Below, piece after piece: positions 8,458 through 16,176 of a stretch of DNA of 64,000 nucleotides. Position 1 is the stretch's first letter. Each line of letters opens with the position of its first letter. Origin of the DNA: Clostridiales bacterium CCNA10 (lineage in GTDB: Bacteria > Bacillota > Clostridia > Oscillospirales > Oscillospiraceae). The notes under the pieces are model-generated. The model did no database searches and was not told the DNA's origin. It saw nothing but the letters and a program-made list of their open reading frames with translations. A program made the translations under genes and the position numbers. The stretch lies in NCBI GenBank assembly GCA_003573975.1, contig AP018533.1, positions 2,108,001 to 2,172,000 on the forward strand. The letters are read 5' to 3'.

Positions 8458-9300
8458 TCAGCCCTGTATATCAGCGTCAACGGGGCCTTTTTTCAGTGTT
8501 CCATCCACAGTGATCACATGGCCCCAGAACATATCGTCGTCCTCATACCAGGCGGTAAAACGGCCACCGGGAGATACTGTAAACTCAGTGAGCAGGATGC
8601 GCCGGGCAAACTCATCCTCGGTGATGGGGTCTTTTTCCGGGTCACGGTCGGCCTGGTCATTGTCCGCCAGCCATTCGTTGGCCTGAGCAGTGAGCTTCTG
8701 GGCAGCCATCGCTCGCAGGGACTTATCCCAGGTTTCCTGGTCTGCCACCAGTTTCTTCATCACATTGGTGACACGGGTCCAGGACGCTTTCTTTTCAATC
8801 TCCACATCCAACGAGATCCGGACTTCTTTTCCCATCCACTTACAGGTCCCCTCGAATATGCTCATCTCACGATCCAGCGTGAGGGTTCCCAGCACTTCGT
8901 CCTCCAGAAGAATGGGCTTTGTGTATTCCGCCCAAATCTCCTCCAGTGCCGGACAGGGTACGCCTTCCTCCAGTACCTCCGTGACATACCACTGAGGTTC
9001 GTAGAGGGCATCACCTTTCCAGCCGCGGGCTTTGATCCGGTAGATCTGGCCCTTGGTAAACCGCTTGGAATAGTCGCCGGCATCCCGTTCCTTGTCCGTC
9101 AGCGGCCAGCTCAGGTAGCATCGACCGGAGATCGCCTGTCCGGTCTGGACATCCGCCATGGCGAGGGCATGGGTATGCGCCGCCCAGTAGGTATCCAGAA
9201 AGGTTTTGTCCGCGCTGACACCGTCCTGAATCAGTACCAGTTTTTCCTCATCTTCTGGGGCGTACAGGGCAATAAAGTCCTTGACCGTTCTCTTTTTCAT
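8458..9300 (-). CDS. DUF2262 domain protein, copy B
   Basis: This 280-residue protein is a paralogue of the gene at 1502-2341 with the same two-part layout. The C-terminal half carries VLGTLTLDREMSIFEG, SWTRVTNVMKKL and the closing FTAWYEDDDMFWGHVITVDG. The two copies diverge strongly in the first 60 residues, as expected if that part sets partner specificity; this is inference. The start is the second in-frame ATG, after AAGGAGAACGCC; the first ATG overlaps the upstream stop. Likely soluble. Confidence 0.75.
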   Translation of the reverse strand: MKKRTVKDFIALYAPEDEEKLVLIQDGVSADKTFLDTYWAAHTHALAMADVQTGQAISGRCYLSWPLTDKERDAGDYSKRFTKGQIYRIKARGWKGDALYEPQWYVTEVLEEGVPCPALEEIWAEYTKPILLEDEVLGTLTLDREMSIFEGTCKWMGKEVRISLDVEIEKKASWTRVTNVMKKLVADQETWDKSLRAMAAQKLTAQANEWLADNDQADRDPEKDPITEDEFARRILLTEFTVSPGGRFTAWYEDDDMFWGHVITVDGTLKKGPVDADIQG

Positions 9301-9310
9301 GGCGTTCTCC

Positions 9311-10693
9311 TTACGCAAATACCTGATGGTATTTCTCTTTCAGTTCCTTGGGCGCTGTCTTGATGACCTTGCTGCCGCCGTTTTCAGAGGCTGTGCCCCA
9401 GATGGCCCAGAGCAGGCTCTGCCAAGCGATGGCTCGGAATTTCGGGTCCTTGTCCTCTTCCGGCAGGAGATAAGCGGAAAAGCGGCGCTTGACTGTCAGC
9501 AGCGCATCCAGGCTTTCCGCATTGGCAATCAGGCTGCGGAATTCCTTGGCAGGCTTCAGCCACTGCATGGACAATGCGCCCCGTACCAATACGCCCAGTG
9601 TCCATGCTTGGAAACCGAACTTCCGGATCAAGGCATGAAGGAATTTCTCTTGCAGGGAGGAGTGCTCGTCGTCGCAGAGATCCAAATACTCTGCCACCAG
9701 CGGCGCCCACTGTTCTCCCTCCAGCCCCAGAGCGAACACAGCGAAAGTGCCGGGCATCGCGCAGAACTCATCAGCAAAGTTTTCATAGTACTCATACTCC
9801 CGCATGGCCAGACGAGCGTATCGCTCTATAGCCGGATGCAGATCGGGGTGCTGCACAGCGCAGGCAAAGAGCTGATTGATGCCCTTCTTGGGCAAGCCGG
9901 GAATGGGCAGATAGATTTTCTCCTTTCCTCTGAATTCCACCGAGTAACTGCGGGGGAATTCCTCCTGCTCCAGCACCGCACACAGGTAGTCCAAGATCTC
10001 GGCATAGCACTCCTCGGTGGAGTCCTTGGCGGTGATTCGGATGGCAGCAAACGCATCATTGGCCGATGCGGTGAAATGCTCCGTCTTACGCTGCTGGATG
10101 TCCTTTGGTAATTTGCCGCTGCCGGCTGTTTTCAGTTGCTTCACCATATCTGGGCGAAGCTGGGAGACCAGGCCGAGGATGTGCTCGGTGGTGAGGGATT
10201 CAAAACTCTGCCCGTACACCGTATGGCAGACCGCCACATAGCAGGCAAAGCGCAGCAGGCCTTCATCCACATCCTCGGGGCGCAATTCCGGCCACACGGT
10301 GCAGGGTGGAAAGACGGTAAAGCCATCATCCCGCTCTCCCACAAGGAAGAACCGCTCCTGCACCTGCTTTTCTATGTATTTCTCCAATGTATAGCGGATC
10401 TCCTGCCAGCCCACCAACCGCCGCAGGGCATCGCAGAATATAACAGCTTCCTCATAGGGAAATCCCTTCAAAGGCAGTTTGGACAGATACCGATCCAACA
10501 GCTGGCTGGGAAGAAAGGGTGTCCCGTTGTGATTTCGCACCACGGTCGGGTAGGCGGAGTGATTTTCACGAGCGGTTCCGTTCAGCACATCCTGAATGCA
10601 GAGATCCGCCTCCGCCAGCACCTCCGGGGAAGTGTCCGGCTTGTGGATCAGATAGTAGCGGTCATGTACGCCATCACGCTTTGGCAAACTCAT
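9311..10693 (-). CDS. DUF6138-like helical protein
   Basis: A 460-residue, mostly helical protein without signal peptide or membrane segment. It has a conserved-looking N-terminal block (PEVLAEADLCIQDVLNG), a central PDMVKQLKTAGSG segment and a Trp-rich C-terminus (FRAIAWQSLLWAIWGTASENGG). I tentatively link it to DUF6138, a family of unknown function found in immunity-type clusters, but this is from general resemblance only. The start follows AGGAGACCTTGCC, and the stop lies 10 bases before the DUF2262 copy B start. Confidence 0.5.
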   Translation of the reverse strand: MSLPKRDGVHDRYYLIHKPDTSPEVLAEADLCIQDVLNGTARENHSAYPTVVRNHNGTPFLPSQLLDRYLSKLPLKGFPYEEAVIFCDALRRLVGWQEIRYTLEKYIEKQVQERFFLVGERDDGFTVFPPCTVWPELRPEDVDEGLLRFACYVAVCHTVYGQSFESLTTEHILGLVSQLRPDMVKQLKTAGSGKLPKDIQQRKTEHFTASANDAFAAIRITAKDSTEECYAEILDYLCAVLEQEEFPRSYSVEFRGKEKIYLPIPGLPKKGINQLFACAVQHPDLHPAIERYARLAMREYEYYENFADEFCAMPGTFAVFALGLEGEQWAPLVAEYLDLCDDEHSSLQEKFLHALIRKFGFQAWTLGVLVRGALSMQWLKPAKEFRSLIANAESLDALLTVKRRFSAYLLPEEDKDPKFRAIAWQSLLWAIWGTASENGGSKVIKTAPKELKEKYHQVFA

Positions 10694-10707
10694 GGCAAGG
10701 TCTCCTC

Positions 10708-11823
10708 TCAGGTTTGCTGATGCTGCATGGATACGATTTGGCAGTCTGGACAGAATTCCACATAGAGCGTGCCCTCCGCACAGTCAAACACCGTATCCCA
10801 CTGGATCTGCGCCAGATACTTCATAGGTTTCCCGCAGTGGGGACAGATGGTATATTCCGCGTCCTGTACCCAGTTGGCAAAGCCGCCGATGGTGTTCACA
10901 TCCTGACAGGCCGCGCCGTAAAACAGGGGCACAGGCATCTTGCCCAGCACAAAGGGATTTTCCGTGAGGGCCTTGTAGTCCTCGGGACTGACATAGCAAT
11001 CCGTCTTCTCCGCTCCGTCAAAGAGTTCGGAGGGAAAGACCTCCACGCCGCCATCCAGAGTGAACCGGTTGAAGGCGGGGCCTTTGAGGAATCCCACGCA
11101 GCTGGGGCAGCAGGTGGCAGTCAGGACACCATCCAGCCCCAGGAACCGGAGCCGCTCATCCCGGCCATCCAGCACCAGCATGTCCACCATGCGTCCGCCA
11201 CAGTGGGGGCATGTGTCCTCCCGTGCCCGGCCAATGCGGACGGGAGATTTCTCGCCGGTGGTTCCTTTGACCATAGGATAGCAGGTATCGAAGTTGAGTT
11301 GGATTTTCTGGCCCTCCTTGTCGAAGGTCCAGCCGCCGATCTGTGCATAGCTGGATGGGTCCACATAGAGGCCCTTGCGCCAGGGCCGGGGATTTCGCTC
11401 CAGCTCCAGCAGCGTCTCCATTGCCTTGTCATCTCCCTGCATAGCAAGGCAACTCATCAGGTTAGAAGCCGCGCTGGAATATTCCGCAGACAACAGCGCA
11501 TGAATCAGACCATCCCGCACATCGGCGGGAGCGTGATAATAGATTTCACACGGCCAGAACACCTCTGCGGCCAGTGCCGCCCGCTGAATCTCCGGGGTGA
11601 TGGCATCATGGTAGCCAAGCAGCTGCCAAAAGACGGCGAACTCTGGGTCCTCCATATCAGCCAGCCTCTGGATGTTCTGTATCAAATTTCTTTGTTTTTC
11701 GACAATTTGTTCCGGCGTCCAGGCCAGAGCAGCCTTCCGCTCCTGTTCAGATTTGCATTTCCAGCACAATCCCTCATAGCCCAAGGGTGTCCCACAGCCG
11801 GGGCAGGTATATTTCAGACTCAT
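10708..11823 (-). CDS. Multi-zinc-ribbon protein of the immunity-type array
   Basis: This 371-residue protein carries three CxxC-pair zinc ribbons: residues 8-23 (CPGCG, CWKC), the middle at about 205-245 (CPHCGG, CCPSC) and near the C-terminus (CPHCGK, FCPDC). Between the first two is a helical, HEAT-like region (PADVRDGLIHALLSAEYSSAASNLMSCLA). The order suggests a structural zinc protein that binds a partner; no catalytic site is visible. The start follows AAAGGAG. It is followed after 14 bases by the DUF6138-like gene. Confidence 0.65.
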   Translation of the reverse strand: MSLKYTCPGCGTPLGYEGLCWKCKSEQERKAALAWTPEQIVEKQRNLIQNIQRLADMEDPEFAVFWQLLGYHDAITPEIQRAALAAEVFWPCEIYYHAPADVRDGLIHALLSAEYSSAASNLMSCLAMQGDDKAMETLLELERNPRPWRKGLYVDPSSYAQIGGWTFDKEGQKIQLNFDTCYPMVKGTTGEKSPVRIGRAREDTCPHCGGRMVDMLVLDGRDERLRFLGLDGVLTATCCPSCVGFLKGPAFNRFTLDGGVEVFPSELFDGAEKTDCYVSPEDYKALTENPFVLGKMPVPLFYGAACQDVNTIGGFANWVQDAEYTICPHCGKPMKYLAQIQWDTVFDCAEGTLYVEFCPDCQIVSMQHQQT

Positions 11824-11838
11824 GTTCTCATACTCCTT

Positions 11839-12012
11839 TCAGGCAATAAAAACGCCCTGCGACACCCTGTCACTTGGACAGGCTGACGCAGGGCATGAAA
11901 AGGCCGCAAGGGAAACGCCACATCCACCAGCGGATGTGGTTTCTTCTTCAGCCAAAATCAATTTTTCATATTTGAACAGAACAGCCATGGACTGTCCCAG
12001 TTTTTCTTCCAT
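11839..12012 (-). CDS. Possible 57-aa small protein
   Basis: An open frame of 57 codons fills the gap between the SLOG gene and the zinc-ribbon gene. The product starts MEEKLGQSMAVLFKYEKL, which reads like a real amphipathic N-terminus, but the Cys/Ser/Pro-rich second half (GGCGVSLAAFSCPASACPS) overlaps a GC-rich inverted segment and may not be selected as protein. The ribosome site is weak (CGAGG). I keep it as a low-confidence candidate; the alternative is an untranslated spacer. Confidence 0.3.
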   Translation of the reverse strand: MEEKLGQSMAVLFKYEKLILAEEETTSAGGCGVSLAAFSCPASACPSDRVSQGVFIA

Positions 12013-12062
12013 AGCAAGACCTCGGGTTACAAATCTCAAAATGGGTAAACTTTGTTATTCTA

Positions 12063-12551
12063 TTATATCACATCATCTGTTTTCTTTGGAAGAGGGATTT
12101 GCTCCTCCGCCAAATTTGTGATGTGGATTTTTCCCTTTCTCTTTCCAGTCCCAGCATACTCCAGCAGTTCTTTGGCATTGCTGGCGGGATGCCGCACATA
12201 GGCGATGAGAAAATCGCTGCGCTCCACCATGTATCGGTTTGCTCGGATGATGGCAAGCCGTTTGGGGACCGCTTCCAGATCCGGCGGATAGAACAGGGCG
12301 TCGAATGCCTCCGGCAGATCCACCTTTCTGTTGACCGGGTAATATGGGGTCATCAGCATCAGTGTAATATCCGGGTGCGCTCGCTTGGCCTGTGACAGCG
12401 CCCGGATCACCAGACGGTCGAAGTTCCCATACTGTCCTACCACAAATTCAGTTACGCCATATTCCGTGATATGGCGCTCTATGGTTTCAAGCAGGGTTGG
12501 GTACACCTGGTCCGGTGTCTCCCTATGCCCTATAAAAAAGCAGCTTCCCAT
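12063..12551 (-). CDS. SLOG-family nucleotide-sensor-like protein
   Basis: This 162-residue protein begins CFFIGHRET after the start; the motif FIGHR followed by a helix and then EFVVGQYGNFDRLVIRAL is typical of the SLOG/DUF1273 Rossmann-like superfamily, which binds nucleotides or nucleotide-derived signals and is often linked to stress or conflict systems. A second in-frame ATG (MGSCFF) preceded by GAGGG is chosen; a start 10 codons earlier lacks a ribosome site. It is the first gene of the minus-strand array, divergent from the XRE gene at 12745, so it probably follows the array promoter. Confidence 0.75.
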   Translation of the reverse strand: MGSCFFIGHRETPDQVYPTLLETIERHITEYGVTEFVVGQYGNFDRLVIRALSQAKRAHPDITLMLMTPYYPVNRKVDLPEAFDALFYPPDLEAVPKRLAIIRANRYMVERSDFLIAYVRHPASNAKELLEYAGTGKRKGKIHITNLAEEQIPLPKKTDDVI

Positions 12552-12581
12552 CTGACAGCCCTCATACACAGTCGCAGTCAT

Positions 12582-12744
12582 ATTTTATTGATTGTGATTC
12601 ATAATAAAAATATAAAGCTCGCGCCCATTTTAATAATTATATCACTAATTATTCGTTGTGTGAAGCGAAAGTTGATGATTTAAGTGCGAACCCGCGACGC
12701 TCCCTTATATTAAAATAATAAGTAAAGATTGGAGGGAGAGGATC
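12582..12744. promoter_or_regulatory. Divergent AT-rich intergenic region
   Basis: This 160-base AT-rich stretch separates the minus-strand array from the plus-strand XRE gene and should hold both promoters. A TATATTAAAAT-like -10 lies about 35 bases before the XRE ATG, which has a GGAGGGAGAGG ribosome site. I could not fix a convincing -35 box on either strand. The XRE protein may act on this region. Confidence 0.4.
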
Positions 12745-13068
12745 ATGGACGATAACCGCCGCTATGAAGCGTTTGTGCGGAACCGCATCACAGAGCTGCG
12801 GGAACAGAAGGGCGTTTCTGAGCATCGGATGAGCCTGGAGCTTGGAAAGAGCGGCTCCTATATCAGAAGCATCACCAATGGAATTTCTATGCCCTCTCTC
12901 CGGGAGCTGTTCAACATCATGGAATACTTTGATTTGACGCCAACTCTTTTCTTTGCCCCCATGGACGATCCGGATTCCCTTCGTGGGATCATAGGCAAGA
13001 AGCTGCTTGCCCTGCCGGATGAAGACTTGGAGAAAGTAGCTGTTTTTCTGGACTGGATCAGAAAATAA
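12745..13068 (+). CDS. XRE-family transcriptional regulator
   Basis: This 107-residue protein has a helix-turn-helix of the XRE/Cro class at about residues 12-65 (ITELREQKGVSEHRMSLELGKSGSYIRSI, then PSLRELFNIMEYF). The C-terminal 40 residues are helical. It is divergent from the immunity-type array and followed by a terminator, so it is probably a single-gene unit; control of the array is a reasonable inference but not shown. Start follows GGAGGGAGAGGATC. Confidence 0.85.
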   Translation: MDDNRRYEAFVRNRITELREQKGVSEHRMSLELGKSGSYIRSITNGISMPSLRELFNIMEYFDLTPTLFFAPMDDPDSLRGIIGKKLLALPDEDLEKVAVFLDWIRK

Positions 13069-13099
13069 CCGCTCCTACTGGCGTTTGACATGAAAAATA

Positions 13100-13147
13100 A
13101 TGCCGCTCAGTCAGTTTCTGATAGTTTCTGACATGGGCGGTTTCTTT
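13100..13147 (+). terminator. Probable rho-independent terminator after XRE gene
   Basis: An imperfect hairpin pairing TGCCGC and AGTCAG with CTGAC and GGGCGG is followed by TTTCTTTTTT. It would end the XRE transcript. Confidence 0.6.
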
Positions 13148-13261
13148 TTTGCGCTCTTGGGGGAAAGAACTTCCGGCTATTGAAATTTCAAGCTCTTTCC
13201 ACTAAAATGGAATTCATCGTCTGTTACCAACCGTTCCAATTACAAAGCGAGGTAGGAAAAA

Positions 13262-14413
13262 ATGAACCAAAAAGAAATCAATGAGCTGCGGCGCCGTTTT
13301 CGCCCGGAAAAAAGCGCCATCAGCCGTGTTTATGGATGCTATGTCAACAGCAGTAAAGAGATCGTTTCCGATCTGGACGAATCCCTGGGCATGATGCCGC
13401 AGGAGGAGTCCGAGAAGTATTTGAGCCTTTTGAAGAAGGGACTGTCCGGTTCTCTGGGAAAAAACCTCATCGACATCGTATTCTCCACCCAGCAGGTGGC
13501 CGACAGCGAGGAGCACCGCCTGCTCACCACACTGCGGGATTCTCAGCTGAAGGACAACGAGGCTCGTCAGACCTTTTACCGCAAGGTGATCGATAGTCTG
13601 GATATGGGGGACAGCAGTTACCTGCTGCTTCTGGCCTGTGACAGCTACGATGTCCCCCATCGGGGCAAGGATGATTCCCTGCAAGCGGATGCCTCGGATG
13701 AGGTCTTCACCTACATCGTCTCTGTTGTGTGCCCCATCAAGGAGGGCAAGGTAGAGCTGGGATATTTCCCTGGGGACAATGAATTCCACTGTGCTGCCGG
13801 ACAAACCGTTGCTCCTCCGGAGCTTGGCTTTCTGTTCCCAGCCTTTGATGACCGGGCAGCAAATATCTACAACGCTCTCTTTTACACCAGAAAGCCCAGC
13901 GAGATCCATCAGGAGTTTATCGATGCGGTCTTCCATGTGGAACCGCCCATGTCCGCCGCAGAACAGCGTGAGGTCTTTGAATCGATCCTGGAGGATACGC
14001 TGGGGGCAGACTGTGGTATCGAGGTCGCTCAGGCGATCCACGATCAATTCTCCAGCCAGATCAGGGAGCATAAGGAGTCCAAGAGTGCCGAGCCCCTGAT
14101 CATGACCGCGGGTGAGATCGGGAAAGTCCTGCTGGAGTGTGGCGTGACGGAGGAAAATGTTGCAGCATTCCAGGTGCAGTGCGGGGAGCGGTTCGGTGTC
14201 GGTGCCGTCCTCGATCCTGCCAACTTGATCGACCCTGGCAAGTATGAAGTCAAGACCGCCCAGGCCACGATCCAGGTCGACCCGGAATTCAGCTATGCAG
14301 TTACCACCAGGGTGATTGATGGCCGCGCCTATCTTCTGCTCCCTGCGGATGATATCCAGGTCAACGGGCTTCCCATCCAAGTCACAAACGGTCAGGAGAC
14401 GGAGACGATATGA
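13262..14413 (+). CDS. DUF4317 family protein
   Basis: This 383-residue protein matches the DUF4317 family of gut Clostridia from its first residues (MNQKEINELRRRFRP) through FPGDNEFHCAAGQT and the C-terminal IDGRAYLLLPAD. The family is conserved and usually of this length, so the gene appears intact. Its function is unknown; no signal peptide or membrane span is seen. The stop overlaps the start of the flavodoxin stump by ATGA, so it was once translationally coupled to a flavodoxin gene. Confidence 0.85.
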   Translation: MNQKEINELRRRFRPEKSAISRVYGCYVNSSKEIVSDLDESLGMMPQEESEKYLSLLKKGLSGSLGKNLIDIVFSTQQVADSEEHRLLTTLRDSQLKDNEARQTFYRKVIDSLDMGDSSYLLLLACDSYDVPHRGKDDSLQADASDEVFTYIVSVVCPIKEGKVELGYFPGDNEFHCAAGQTVAPPELGFLFPAFDDRAANIYNALFYTRKPSEIHQEFIDAVFHVEPPMSAAEQREVFESILEDTLGADCGIEVAQAIHDQFSSQIREHKESKSAEPLIMTAGEIGKVLLECGVTEENVAAFQVQCGERFGVGAVLDPANLIDPGKYEVKTAQATIQVDPEFSYAVTTRVIDGRAYLLLPADDIQVNGLPIQVTNGQETETI

Positions 14414-14460
14414 GTAAACGACTTGTAGCTTACTTTTCATGTACCGGGACGATCCCTTAA
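14410..14460 (+). pseudogene. Flavodoxin gene stump, first 16 codons only
   Basis: The frame reads MSKRLVAYFSCTGTIP and stops. This is the hallmark first strand and phosphate-binding loop start of a flavodoxin (KRLVAYFSxTGTT), after which the sequence no longer encodes flavodoxin. The ATG overlaps the DUF4317 stop. The rest of the gene seems to have been lost at the boundary with the mobile-element relic that starts just downstream. Confidence 0.7.
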
Positions 14461-14550
14461 AGGAAGTATGTTTCTTCTCTGTCTTGATCTCCTTAGAGTG
14501 GGTCCTTCTTGTGGGGCCATCCTGGACCGGACCCTGGTTCTAAAAATAGG

Positions 14551-14584
14551 CGGACGCTCCCCTTGGCGGGAGCGTCCGTTTTTT
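14551..14584 (+). terminator. Rho-independent terminator
   Basis: An 11-bp perfect stem (CGGACGCTCCC with GGGAGCGTCCG) with a six-base loop precedes a T run. It lies 90 bases after the flavodoxin stump and just before the convergent HTH gene. Confidence 0.85.
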
Positions 14585-14588
14585 GCAG

Positions 14589-14843
14589 TCACAGGAGCCG
14601 ATAGAGATTCGAGGTACATCCTCCGTTGCTCCGCTGCCTGGGCAGTTTGGCGATCAGTTCTTCCCGGCATAGTTCCGCCAGTGCCCTCTTGACGGTGGAG
14701 CGGGACAAGCCCAGCTCCACCGCAATGGTGTTGATCCCGGGCCAGCAGCTCCCGCTGCTGTCTGCCCGGTCCTTCAGATACATATAGACCGCTCTGGCCC
14801 GATGACTCAGGTCAGAGCGGTAGATTTTTTCAAAATACCCCAT
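14589..14843 (-). CDS. Small winged HTH protein of the ICE type
   Basis: The ATG at 14843 (MGYFEKIYRSDLSHRARAV) gives an 84-residue helix-turn-helix protein with WPGINTIAVELGLSRSTVKRA as the recognition region. Proteins of this kind accompany replication or conjugation genes in gut Firmicutes ICEs. The open frame extends much farther upstream, but that part is antisense to the LPD28-like gene and is rejected. GGAG lies six bases before the ATG. Its start overlaps the C-terminal remnant of another minus-strand gene by 14 bases, so the two were once one operon. Confidence 0.75.
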   Translation of the reverse strand: MGYFEKIYRSDLSHRARAVYMYLKDRADSSGSCWPGINTIAVELGLSRSTVKRALAELCREELIAKLPRQRSNGGCTSNLYRLL

Positions 14844-15045
14844 GGTCACGCTCCTTCTCTGTATCCGTGCGCAGGTCGACCGGTTTCGGCTGCTCCGCAT
14901 CGTTTTTGTCGTTCTGCAGGTCACTGCCTGTGGGAGCAGGGGATGTGTCGGCGGTTTCTGCCTGAACTGCCGCCTGATCACGGATATGGGCATCGATGGC
15001 CGCCTCCAGTTCCTGCTTGCTGGCATACCGAGGGGGAAAACGGCC
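14830..15045 (-). pseudogene. C-terminal remnant of an unidentified minus-strand ICE gene
   Basis: Reading the minus strand upstream of the HTH gene, an open frame encodes a hydrophilic C-terminus that includes DGRFPPRYASKQELEAAID and ends DTEKERDHGVF. It overlaps the start of the HTH gene, as expected for neighbouring ICE genes. Beyond about 15045 the same strand becomes antisense to a plus-strand gene tail, so the rest of this gene is missing. The parent gene is unknown; conjugation or replication proteins with similar tails occur in these ICEs. Confidence 0.5.
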
Positions 15046-15503
15046 ATCGGGATTACTACTGGGGCCGCTATGGAAACAGTCAGGCGTGGGCGCAGAGGGA
15101 CTTTGACCGCCGGGTGGACGACTATCAGCAGCTTTATCATGCGGCAGTCAAAAATACGGAGCTGGGACCGGAGGGCGTTTACCGCTATTATTCCACCCAG
15201 CGGCCCGTGGACATAGGCACCTACCCGAAGCCGCCGGATAACCAGCCTCTTTCCATCGTCAACTACGACGATGACAGGCGGCGTCCTGTGGCAGACGGCA
15301 GGCTGATGGCATGGGGCGAACTGACCTATGCAAAGCCGCTGACCGAAAAGCAGATAGAGGACTACGAGCTGAAACCAGCACCGGGCAATCCTGACCGGGT
15401 GCGCCCATCCATTACCGCCCGGCTCAAAGACGGAACCAGAGGGCAGGAACCCCCGAAGGAACCCGGCCAGAAGCGGAGCCATAAAAACCATGAGGAACGA
15501 TAA
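15034..15503 (+). pseudogene. LPD28-like protein, 5'-truncated
   Basis: From about 15045 the plus strand encodes YYWGRYGNSQAWAQRDFD, then FDRRVDDYQQLYHAAVKN, YYSTQRPVDIGTYPKP, LSIVNYDDDRRRPV and WGELTYAKPLTEKQI. This resembles the LPD28 domain that closes large polyvalent proteins of gut Firmicutes ICEs. The N-terminal bulk (usually several hundred residues) is absent, and the frame runs without a start into DNA that codes on the other strand. The tail is followed after 12 bases by the DUF4316 gene, the usual ICE order. Confidence 0.65.
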
Positions 15504-15515
15504 AGGAGGATCGCC

Positions 15516-15698
15516 ATGCACGAAAAAGACAACTATCTGAAAACCGCCGAGCTCTCCACGGAGCAGAACTGCAACATGATCGACGGCGTACCCAACAACA
15601 CGCCCATCCCGCCCACGCCCCCGGAGCTGGACGCAAAACCGCTGGATAAGGTAAAGGAGCCCAAAGAGCGCCGGAAAGGCCGGGAGCTGGAACGCTGA
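15516..15698 (+). CDS. DUF4316-like small protein (relic ICE)
   Basis: This 60-residue protein (LKTAELSTEQNCNMIDGVPNNTP, then a Pro- and Lys-rich end) is the counterpart of the gene at 55485-55664 in the intact ICE. The shared core is T-V/A-ELSTEQN-NMIDG. It resembles the C-terminal portion of DUF4316 proteins encoded before mobC. AAAGGAGG lies seven bases before the ATG, and its stop overlaps the mobC start (TGATG). Function unknown. Confidence 0.7.
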   Translation: MHEKDNYLKTAELSTEQNCNMIDGVPNNTPIPPTPPELDAKPLDKVKEPKERRKGRELER

Positions 15699-16039
15699 TG
15701 GAGAACCGCAAGCGGAATGTCCATCTGCACGTCATGGTAACGCCGGACGAGCTGGCAGCCATCCATGAACGGATGGCCGAGGCGGGCATTTCCAACGCCG
15801 GGGCTTATGTACGGAAAATGGCTCTGAACGGGTATATCCTGCACATCGACCTTGCGCCCGTAAAAGAACTGATCTCTCTGCAACGGCGCTGTTCTAACAA
15901 TCTCAATCAGGTCGCCGTACACGCACACACCTATGGCGTGTACCCGGAGGAAATCGACGGATTGAAGCGGGACTATGAGAAGTTGTGGAGCGAGGTGTCA
16001 AAGGTGCTGCGGGAGCTCTCCGAGCTGGTGACAAAGTAA
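15698..16039 (+). CDS. MobC-like relaxosome protein (relic ICE)
   Basis: This 113-residue protein has the typical VHLHVMVTPDELAAIHERM start, a ribbon-helix-helix-like segment, then LQRRCSNNLNQVAVHAHTYG, the signature of MobC relaxosome accessory proteins. MobC helps the relaxase nick at oriT. It is intact and clearly homologous to the gene at 55141-55488. Its relaxase partner is almost entirely lost in this relic, so it is probably idle or could act in trans. Confidence 0.85.
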   Translation: MENRKRNVHLHVMVTPDELAAIHERMAEAGISNAGAYVRKMALNGYILHIDLAPVKELISLQRRCSNNLNQVAVHAHTYGVYPEEIDGLKRDYEKLWSEVSKVLRELSELVTK

Positions 16040-16044
16040 TTTAA

Positions 16045-16082
16045 GGGGGTGCAGCCTTCATAGGTTGCACCCCCTTCTTTTG
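16045..16082 (+). terminator. Rho-independent terminator after relic mobC
   Basis: A 13-bp stem (GGGGGTGCAGCCT with AGGTTGCACCCCC, loop TCAT) is followed by TTCTTTTG. It separates mobC from the opposite-strand cargo gene. Confidence 0.85.
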
Positions 16083-16090
16083 TGTACTAT

Positions 16091-16176
16091 TCAGAATGGA
16101 AGTTGTACTCTTGTGCTAAAAGTCTCATCATCAGTTACGGTTGTGAAACTGATAAATGGATTGGCTTTATAAAATT
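16091..16176 (-). pseudogene. 3' end of cargo gene, cut off by the IS30 element
   Basis: If the IS30 element and one copy of its 13-bp target repeat are removed, the frame of the gene at 17422-18561 continues through PKFYKANPFISFTTVTDDET and ends FSTRVQLPF at a TGA (16091-16093). The restored join keeps the frame and makes a natural C-terminus, so this is the original end of that gene. Confidence 0.8.
16164..16176. repeat. Left target-site duplication of IS30 element
   Basis: GCTTTATAAAATT here is repeated exactly at 17453-17465. The two copies flank the element and fit a long target duplication, as known for some IS30-family members. Confidence 0.8.

Noticed and set aside
14551-14584. Terminator as an attachment site, since GACGCTCCC...GGGAGCGTC also occurs at 47556-47575
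   Set aside because: The shared part is only a simple GC-rich stem and the places are not equivalent in the two elements.
14844-15521. Upstream 226 codons of the minus-strand frame that ends in the HTH gene
   Set aside because: They are antisense to the LPD28-like gene; the HTH protein has its own start and ribosome site at 14843.
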